Source: Pseudomonas sp. H9
GTDB taxonomy: Bacteria; Pseudomonadota; Gammaproteobacteria; Pseudomonadales; Pseudomonadaceae
Length of the DNA: 64,000 nt
Assembly: GCF_004353925.1 (NCBI RefSeq)
Contig: NZ_SMOK01000016.1
Span: 1-64,000 of the forward strand
Direction of reading: 5' to 3'
Part shown: piece by piece, positions 39,072 to 47,400 of the stretch
Numbering within the stretch: the stretch's first letter is position 1
How the letters are laid out: each line of letters opens with the position of its first letter
Notes under the pieces: generated by a model
What the model was told of the DNA's origin: nothing
The model's input: the letters and a program-made list of their open reading frames with translations, nothing else
The model's database searches: none
Program-made: the position numbers and the translations under genes

Positions 39072-39142
39072 TGTAGGAGCGGGCTTGCCCCGCGAGTGTA
39101 GTCTGACAGTCAGATCGCTTCGCGGGGCAAGCCCGCTCCTAC
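39072..39142. repeat. Inverted REP pair
   Basis: Two facing REP copies (TGTAGGAGCGGGCTTGCCCC and its complement) lie 23 bp after the receptor stop codon and 48 bp before the next gene. Confidence 0.9.
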
Positions 39143-39189
39143 TTCGCCTTCTACACTCAGTCGGTAAACGCCCACGGCGGAGTGTCCTG

Positions 39190-40596
39190 ATGTCCACCCT
39201 CAACGATCGCTTCAAGCAAGGCAAGGCAGCGCGCAAGAAGTGTCCACGCAGTGCGCACGCAGCGTTAGGCAAGGTCAATCGCAACCCGATCCCGCTGATC
39301 AAGGCATCCAGCGAAGGGCGCGTGCAGTCGCTGGTCGCCTTGCGCTACGGGCGTATGCTGGTGTCGCCCTTCACCTTCTACCGGGGCAATGCCTTACTGC
39401 AGGCGCACGACCTCTCGACCACGTCGAACATGGGCCTGGTGTCGCCGATCTGTGGGGATTGCCATCTGATGAACTTTGGCGGCTTTGCCACCCCGGAGCG
39501 CAACCTGCTGTTCAGCGTCAATGACTTTGACGAAACTCACCCCGGGCCTTGGGAATGGGACCTGAAACGCCTGGTGGCCAGTTTTCTCGTGGCCGCCCGC
39601 GACCTGCGCCATAGCGACTCCGTGGCAGAGACCGTGTGCCGTGAAGTGATGCGCACCTATCAAGACGCGCTGCTGGAATGCGCCGAACAAAGCGCACTGG
39701 ACACCTGGTACGGCTCGATCGACTTCGAAGACTTACGCAGCCAGGCCAGCAAAAGTGCCCTCGAACACGTTGACCGCGCCATTGCCAAAGCCGAACGGCG
39801 CAACCATGCCGAACTGCTACCGAAAATCACCGACCGCGACGCCAAGGGTCGGCTGATCATTCGCGATGATTTGCCGGAGATTTTCCACCTGCACGGCAGC
39901 AGCACTTTGCTCGACGCCGATGATGACTGGCTGCGCCTGCCCGACTGGCGCAAGTACCTCAACAAATGTGTGCGGGAGTACCGGGCCACATTGCAGGCGG
40001 ATCGCCGCGAATTGTTCTCGCGTTTTCACATCCATGACCTGGCCTTCAAAGTGGTCGGCGTCGGCAGCGTCGGTACCCGTTGCCTGGTTGGGCTGTTCAC
40101 CGACGATCAGGAATCTCCGCTGTTTTTACAGTTCAAGGAAGCGCGCCGCTCGGTGATTGCCGACTACCTGGACACTCGGCTAAGAACCAAGCATCAAGGC
40201 CAGCGGGTGGTTGAAGGCCAGCGCCTGATGCAATCGGCCAGTGACCTGTTCCTCGGCTGGACCACGGGCCCTAGCGGCCGGCACTTTTACGTTCGCCAGT
40301 TGCGCGACATGAAAATCTCGGCCGAACTTGAAGTGTTCGACGACCAGACCTTTTGCGATTACGCCCGAGCCTGTGGTCGTGCCCTGGCCCACGCCCATGC
40401 CAAGGCATCGGGTTGTGCGCCGTTTATCAGTGGTTATATCGGCAAAAGCGATGCACTGGCCGATGCACTGTTCCAATACGCCCAAGGCTATGCCAAGCAG
40501 AACGAAGATGACTTCGAACGCTTCCAGCATGCCTGTCGCACGGGCCGCTTGCAGGCGCGTACAGAGGCCGACTTCGCTGCGGATCATCATCCATAA
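39190..40596 (+). CDS. DUF2252 family protein
   Basis: This 468-aa protein has the DUF2252 pattern: MLVSPFTFYRG near residue 60, CGDCHLMNFGGF near 95, and NDFDETHPGPWEWDLKRL near 115. DUF2252 resembles kinase-like phosphotransferase folds, with HxxN and DFD-type motifs where an active site would be, but no substrate is established. The frame is open from 39085; ATG 39190 follows a GGAG and starts the recognisable protein. It is flanked by the REP pair upstream and a convergent DUF502 gene downstream. Confidence 0.82.
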   Translation: MSTLNDRFKQGKAARKKCPRSAHAALGKVNRNPIPLIKASSEGRVQSLVALRYGRMLVSPFTFYRGNALLQAHDLSTTSNMGLVSPICGDCHLMNFGGFATPERNLLFSVNDFDETHPGPWEWDLKRLVASFLVAARDLRHSDSVAETVCREVMRTYQDALLECAEQSALDTWYGSIDFEDLRSQASKSALEHVDRAIAKAERRNHAELLPKITDRDAKGRLIIRDDLPEIFHLHGSSTLLDADDDWLRLPDWRKYLNKCVREYRATLQADRRELFSRFHIHDLAFKVVGVGSVGTRCLVGLFTDDQESPLFLQFKEARRSVIADYLDTRLRTKHQGQRVVEGQRLMQSASDLFLGWTTGPSGRHFYVRQLRDMKISAELEVFDDQTFCDYARACGRALAHAHAKASGCAPFISGYIGKSDALADALFQYAQGYAKQNEDDFERFQHACRTGRLQARTEADFAADHHP

Positions 40597-40686
40597 TCGG
40601 CGACCGTGGTTATTGGTGGCGTTGAATGCGATCACCTGACATTCAGGATGGAAGAGCTGTACCGATCGATCACCCGTTCATGGCCA

Positions 40687-41280
40687 TCACGCCTTGGGTA
40701 ACCAAGGGCCGACCAGTTCCAGGGAGCCACGCCCACCGCGTCGCAATACCGCAACAAACGGCAGCCAAGTGACATCGGTAATGACCACTTGCGACGCCGG
40801 CATCAGACGAACCTCTCCAGCGGTGCCGCCTGCCGGGCCGCCATCGGGCATGTAGATCGTCAGCCAGTCGCCGACCGCTTCAAGCACCAGGCACAACCTC
40901 CAGCCGTCGCCTTCAGCAATCATCCCGACCTTGGTGGTGTCATCTTCACTCTGGCCTGCGACCCGTGTGCTGATGTCTTTGAACAATTGGTAGCCGGGCA
41001 GATTGCCGAGCACTTTGTCCTCAACCGTTTGCAGCGCATTGGATGCGGCGCGGGTCCTGGCCAACAAGCCGGCAAGAAAGCACAGCGCGATCAACCCGAC
41101 CAGGGCCGCGAGGCTGATCAGCGTTACTCCGGCGACGTCATAGCCCTTGAACATCGGCAGCATGGCCTGAATCGGCCCACGCAGCAGGTGAATGGCTTTC
41201 TCGACCAGCACGACAATCAGCACCAGCGGCAGGATGAACAATAGCCCGCCGAGCACAGTGGTTTTGATGAACTTGAACAT
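40687..41280 (-). CDS. DUF502 membrane protein
   Basis: This 197-aa protein has two N-terminal transmembrane segments (about residues 7-28 and 52-73) and a soluble C-terminal domain with the DUF502 pattern, including GVIPGYQLFK-like residues (GNLPGYQLFKDIS), PDGGPAGGTAGEVRL and a final P near LVGPW. Its function is unknown. It stands alone between a convergent DUF2252 gene and the autotransporter 3' end. Confidence 0.82.
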   Translation of the reverse strand: MFKFIKTTVLGGLLFILPLVLIVVLVEKAIHLLRGPIQAMLPMFKGYDVAGVTLISLAALVGLIALCFLAGLLARTRAASNALQTVEDKVLGNLPGYQLFKDISTRVAGQSEDDTTKVGMIAEGDGWRLCLVLEAVGDWLTIYMPDGGPAGGTAGEVRLMPASQVVITDVTWLPFVAVLRRGGRGSLELVGPWLPKA

Positions 41281-41357
41281 GGCTATCCGCCTTGTGGTGG
41301 CTTGCGCGCAAGCGTCGCTCCAAGGCTAGCTGATATTGGTTGTGGTGCTGCTGAACA

Positions 41358-41408
41358 TCGCGGGGCAAGCCCGCTCCCACCGGCTGTGGGAGCGGGCTTG
41401 CCCCGCGA
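41358..41408. repeat. Inverted REP pair
   Basis: Two REP copies face each other with only a few bases between them (41358-41408), six bases beyond the autotransporter stop codon. They form a near-perfect hairpin. Confidence 0.9.
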
Positions 41409-41414
41409 CAAGGC

Positions 41415-44400
41415 TCAGAAGCTCACATTCAGACCCAGGCGCACACCGTTGTCTTTGTAGCCATCACCAAATTGCCCGGAATAGCCCAGGTCCACCGTGG
41501 TACCGCTGGCGATCTGCGCCGTCACACCCAACTGCACGGCGGCCGTGTCCTGCGCCAATGGCGTGCCTTTGACGGTGAACGCCTGGCTGCCAGCGAACGA
41601 CAGCTGACGCTGCGGATCCAGGTCGTCGTACGCATGCTGCCAACCCAAAGTGCCTTGTAACGCGACCGGCATCGAACCGACCGTAGTCAGCGGCGTCGAG
41701 GCGTGCACGCCGAGGGTGCTGTAGGTCAGCTCGTCCGTCTCGCCCTTGCCCTGCAGCGCGGTGCTGCCGCCGTGTTCCTGGAAGCTATCGCTGTCCACTT
41801 TGACGTGGGCCAGGCCAACGAACGGTTCTACCTTGAAGTCACCCGCCGAGACGGCATAGCCAAGCTCGCCGTAAACCTGGGTGGTCTTGGCGTCGTAGCT
41901 GGCCTTGTCGTGCTCGGCGAGGCTGCCGGCCTGCACATGACGACTGCTGTCGATGTCACTCCAGGCCTGCGAGGCGCCCAGACGCAGGTTAATCGCGTCC
42001 CACTGACCGGCGGCGAACAGGCTCAGCGAGGTGCTGTCGATCTCGGCCGAAGAATTGCGGGCATCGACGTCCAGCTTGCTGGTGCCATAACCGGCCGCTA
42101 CACCGACGCGCCAATGTTCGCCCACCGGCAGATCGACACCGAGCAGGGTGCCGTTGCTGTTGTGGTCCATGTCCGCGGTGTTGCTGTTGCCGCGGCTGTC
42201 ACCCCAACCGCCATAGCCTTGCAGCCAGAAGGTCACGCCGCTGTCGGCGTCGGTGTGCAGGATGCCGTCGGCCGCAGCCTGGCCCTGAATCGCGCGCAGA
42301 CGCTGGCCAATGGTGTCACGCACGTAGCGGCTGTCGTCGAACAGCGCACCCTGGGTGCTGGCATGCAGCTCGCCGGAGAGGCTGTCGTAGGCCGCTTGCG
42401 CCTGCTCGACCGACAGCGCGCTGATGACGTTGTAGAGCTTGCCGGAGGCCAGCGACTCGACACCGGTGGCGGCTGCGCGCTGGTTGAAGGTGCGACCTGC
42501 CGAAACGAAGCTGACGCCGTTGCGTTCCAGGGTCAGTTGCACGCCCGTTGCCGAGTACGCCAGCTCAGGGGTGAGGAACGCCAGGTTGCTGCTGACCTCG
42601 GCGAAGGTGCCGTTGACCGCAGCGGCCTGGACGATGCCGTAGCTCGTGCTCGGTGCCCAGTCCCCTGCGCCCGCCAGCACCTTGAGGTTGGCGCCGCCGA
42701 GGCTGACGGTACCGGTGGAGATCAGCTTGTCCGAACGGCCATCGGGGTTGGCCTCGATTTCCAGGGTCGAGCCTGCGGCCAGGTTGACGTCGCCGTCCAC
42801 CCGCAGCGTGCCGATCGAGTTACCCGGATTGAGCGTGGCGCCGCGAGCGAGATCGACGCGGCCAAGGATGCTGCCGTGACCGCCGAGCATCGCACCGCTG
42901 GCAACCTGGACATTACTGGCCAGGCTCGCCGTACTACCGGCTGCGCCGCCAACAATCAGGCTACCCGCGTTGACCTGGGTGCCGCTGCCTACGCTGGAGT
43001 TGCCGTTGAACACCAGCTTGCCAGTGCCCGCCTTGAGCAGGCTGCCTGTACCGTTGAGGTTGCCGTCGTAAACGCTGCTGGCATTGTTGCTGCCCACCTG
43101 CAGTTGGCTGCCCGCAGCCAGAGCGAGATCGCCCGCGCCGACCAAACCATCCAGCAGTGTGCTGCCGCCCACGCTGACCGCTGCGTTGTTGCTGACGTTC
43201 AGGCTGGCATTACCCAGAGCATTGTTGCCTACCAGGATCAGGTTGCCGTCGAGGATGTTGAGGGCGCCGCTGAAGGTGTTGTCGCCGCTCAGGGTCAGGC
43301 TGGTCGCGCCCTGTTTGATCAGCGAACCACTGCCGCTGATGACACCGCTCAGGCTCAAGTCGTGGCTGCCGGCGAGGGTCAGCGCGCCGTTCAGGGTAAT
43401 GGCGTTGCCCAGGCTCAGCGCTGCGCTGCTGTCCAGGGTGGTACCGCCCACCGCAGTCAGGCTGCCGCTACCCAGCGCTGCGTTGTTGCCAAGTACCAAG
43501 GTACCGCCGTTGAACAGAGTGCCGCCGCTGTAGCTGTTGGCACCATTGAGCACCAAGGTGCCGCTGTCGTACTTGCCCAGCGTGCCACTTCCGGTAAGCG
43601 CCACGTCGATGACAGCGGTGGCGTTGCGGTCGACCCGCACGGTGGCATTGCCCAGTGTGCCGTTGACCAGTTTCAACGAACCCGCCGTGCCGTTCTGCAG
43701 GCGGTAGCCGTTGCTGGCGAATTGCAGGCCGGTAACGGTTTGTTCACCATTGACCGTCACCGTACCGGCACTGCCCTGGAACACTGCGAAGCTGTTGGTC
43801 CATGGTTGGTTCACCGTGCCATCGACATTGGTCCAGTTGCTGGCGCTGCCCCAAGTGCCGCTACCGCCGTCGATAGCGCCGTTGGCGATCTGCTGCGCGC
43901 CGTCCCAGAACTGCACGTTGGTTCCCGGCGCGGTGACCAGCAGGTTGACCTGATTGCCAACGGTGGTCTGCAGTTGCAGGTCGCCCGATGGTACGTTGCC
44001 GAGCAGCAGGCCATTGTTGGTCAGGCTGCCGGTGTAGTCGATCAAGCGGTACACGCCCAGGCCAAAGCCGCCAATGTCGGTGATGTTGAGCTTGCCGTCG
44101 AGCAGCAGATCGCCATTGACCTTGAGCATGCCCGCAGCGCCCGCCACGGCTGCACCGAGCGAAGCATCGAGGTTGCTGTCGGCATTGAGGCTCAGGTTGC
44201 CGGTGGTGAGGGTGCTGGCGCTGTTGATCAGCAGGTGACCGCCATCGGCAATGCTCACTGCACTGTTGATGGTGCCGTTGCCGCCGAGGCTGGCACCATT
44301 GGCGACGGTCAGCGACGACGTGGTCAGTGCGCCCTGCCCGTTCACCGTCAGGCTGCCTTGGGTGACTGCGGTGCTGCCGCTGATGGTGCTGATACCGCTC

Positions 44401-47400
44401 AGGTTCAGGTTGCCGTTGCTGACTTTGCTCAGGCTGCCGTTGCCGCTGATAGCACCCGCAAAGTTACCGCCCGCGAGGCTCAGCAGGCTGTTGTTCTGCA
44501 GGGCGATGCTGCCCTGCCCGCTGATCTGGCCAAGCGCAGTGTTGACGCCTACGCCAAGGCTCCCCGCGGCGCCCACGGCGACTTGTGCTGCACCCGGCAG
44601 GTTGCTGCCCAGCAAATTCAAGCGACCATTGTCGATCTGCAGCAAGCCATTGAACGTGTTGTTACCGGCCAGGTCGAGGGTACTGCTGCCTTGCTTGACC
44701 AGCGTGCCATTGCCACTGAGCGCACCGCTCAAGGTCAGGTCGTGGCTGCCGTCCAGGGTCAGGTTGCCGGTTACGTCGATGGCGTTGTTTACCGCCAGGC
44801 TGGTGGTGGTATCGAGACTGGCTGCTGCGCCCACGCTCAATTGGCCCAAGCCCAGGCCAGCGGCATGCCCCAGCACCAGCTTGCCGGCGTTGAGTACGGT
44901 GCTGTCGTTGTAGCTGTTGGCGCCATTGAGCAGCAAGGTACCGTTGCCATTCTTGACCAGGCCGCCGTTGCCAACAATCGGGCCGTTCAGCGCCAGATCA
45001 TGGCTGCCCGCCAGGTTCAGGTTGCCGCTTAGTAACAGCAGGTTGCTCAAGTCCACCGCGCGATTGCTGTCGAGGGTGGCGCCATCCTGGATGCTCAGGG
45101 CACCGCCGCCCAGAGCGGCATTGTTGCCGAGTACCAAGGTGCCGGCGTTCAGATGGGTGCCACCGAGGTAGGTGTTGGCGCCATTGAGCACCAGGGTACC
45201 GTTGTCCAGCTTGGTCAGGGTGCCGGGGCCGCCCAGGCTCACGTTCAGCGTCGCGGTGTTGCCGTTGTCAACACGCACGGCACTGTGGCCGCTGCCGCCA
45301 TTGAGCAGTTGCAACTGGCCTGCAGTACCGCCGTTGAGGACGTAGCCATCGGTCAAGAATTGCAGGCCGGTCACGCTCTGTGTGCCGTCCACAGTGACCG
45401 TGCCAGCGGCGCCGCCGAACACCGCGAAGCTGTTGTTCCAGGCCCCGTTGAGGCCGGCATTGACGGTGGTCCAGTTGCTGCTGTTGGCGTTCCAGACACC
45501 GCCGCCACCGTCGATGCTACCGTTGCCAGTCAGTTCGCTGCCATCCCAGAAGCGGATATTGCCAGCACCACCAACCACCAGGTTGACCTGGTTGGCCAGG
45601 CTGGTCTGGATGTCCAGCTCGGTGAGCGGAACACCGTTGGGCAGGTTGGCGAAGACCAGGCCGTTATCGGTCAGCGCACCGCCGTAATCGAACAGACGGT
45701 AAACACCGATGCCGAAGCCGCCGCTGTCGGTAATGTTGAGCTGACCGTCGAGGGTCAGGTTGCCCGTGACATCGACCAGCCCCACCGCGCCCGGCATCAC
45801 CGCGCCCAATGCGGCATCGAGGTGGGAGCCGCCGTTGAGCACCAGCGAGCCCAGGCTCAGCACCGATCCGCTGGCAACTCCGAGGTGGCCACCGTTGGCG
45901 ACAGTCACCGCACCGTTCAAGACGCCGTGACCGGTCAGGGTCGCGCCACTCAACACAGAAACGTTGCTATTGCCCAGGCTGCCATCGACCTGCAGGGTCC
46001 CGTCAGCAACCGTGGTCGCCCCGCCCAGCGTGCTGTTGCCGCTGAGCAGCAGCGTACCGCCGCCGCGCTTGTAGAGGTTGGCGAAACCCGTCAGAGCGCC
46101 GCTGAAAGTGCCCGCCCCCACGCGGAACTCGCCAGCGTCGAGCTGCACCGTACCGGCGCCGTTGAGTTGGCCGGTGGTGCCGCCCGCAGCGAGTTGCAGG
46201 GTGGCACCGGAGGCTACGTTGATCGCGCTTGGCTCACCGAGGTTGAAAGAATAACCGAGCAGTAGGCCATCGTTGACGTTGTAAACGCCATAGAAGTTAT
46301 TATTGCCGTTCAAGGTCAGGGTGCCGCTGCCGACCTTGGTCAGGCTGCCTGTGCCGGTGAAGGCGCCATCCAGGGTCAGGTTGTTGCTGCCCTGCACGGT
46401 CAGCGCGCCAGTGATGTCGACATTATTGGCGAGGGTCAGCGCGCTGCTGCTGTCCAATGTGCCCACGCCGGTGACATCCAGTCGACCGAACCCAAGCGAC
46501 TGGGCAGTGCCCAGCATCAGGGTACCGGCCTTCAACTCGGTATACCCGTGCAGGAGGTTGGGCCCGTTCAGGGTCAGCGTGCCGCTACCGTCCTTGATCA
46601 GCCCGCCAGTGCCCAACATTAAGCCGCTGAGGGTCAGGTCATTGGCACCGCTTACCGTCAGGCCCGCGTTGAGCAAGACGTGGTTGCTGACTGCTAAGTT
46701 CGTCGCCGCTTCCAGGGTCGATGCGCCGTTAACCTGAAGAGTGGCAGTGCCCAGCGAGCTGTTGTGGCCCAGGCGCAATGTGCCCTGATTGAGGATAACG
46801 CCGCCGCTCAAGGCATTGGCGCTGCTCAGGCTCAGCGTACTGGCGCCACTCTTGATCAGGTTGCCGCTACCGGACACCATGCCAGCCAGGGACAGGTCAT
46901 GGCTGCCAAGGACCGTGAGGTTGCCATCGATATTGACGCTGTTGTTGACCACCACACCCGCCAGACCGCTGTCCAGGGTGGTGGTGTTCAGGGTGTTCAG
47001 TGAACCCAGGCCCAAAGCGAAGTTACTGCCCAGCACCAAGCCACCATCATTCAGCCAAGTCGTACCCAACTGATTGTTGTTGCCATTGAGCACCAAGGTG
47101 CCAGCGCCGAGCTTGACCAGGCCGCCAACGCCGGTAAGCACACTGTTCAGCGTCAGGGTGGTGCCGCTGTCGGCGACGATGCTGGAGGCACCGCTCAGGA
47201 CCACGCCATTGTTCAGTTGAACATTGGCGGTGTCGGTTCGCAGGGTGGTGCCGCTGGCGAGGTTCAGCAAGCCGCTGCCCAGCGCCATATTACTGCGGAC
47301 GGTCAGCGTGCCTGCGTTCAGCGCGGTACCGCCTGTATAGAGGTTGTTGCCGGCCAATACCAAGGTCCCGGCACCGGCTTTTTCCAGCTTGCCGGAACCG

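Noticed and set aside
41703..45032. 1109-codon open frame on the plus strand opposite the autotransporter
   Set aside because: It is a shadow of the repetitive autotransporter coding sequence; its apparent repeats mirror the passenger repeats and no start or ribosome site stands out.
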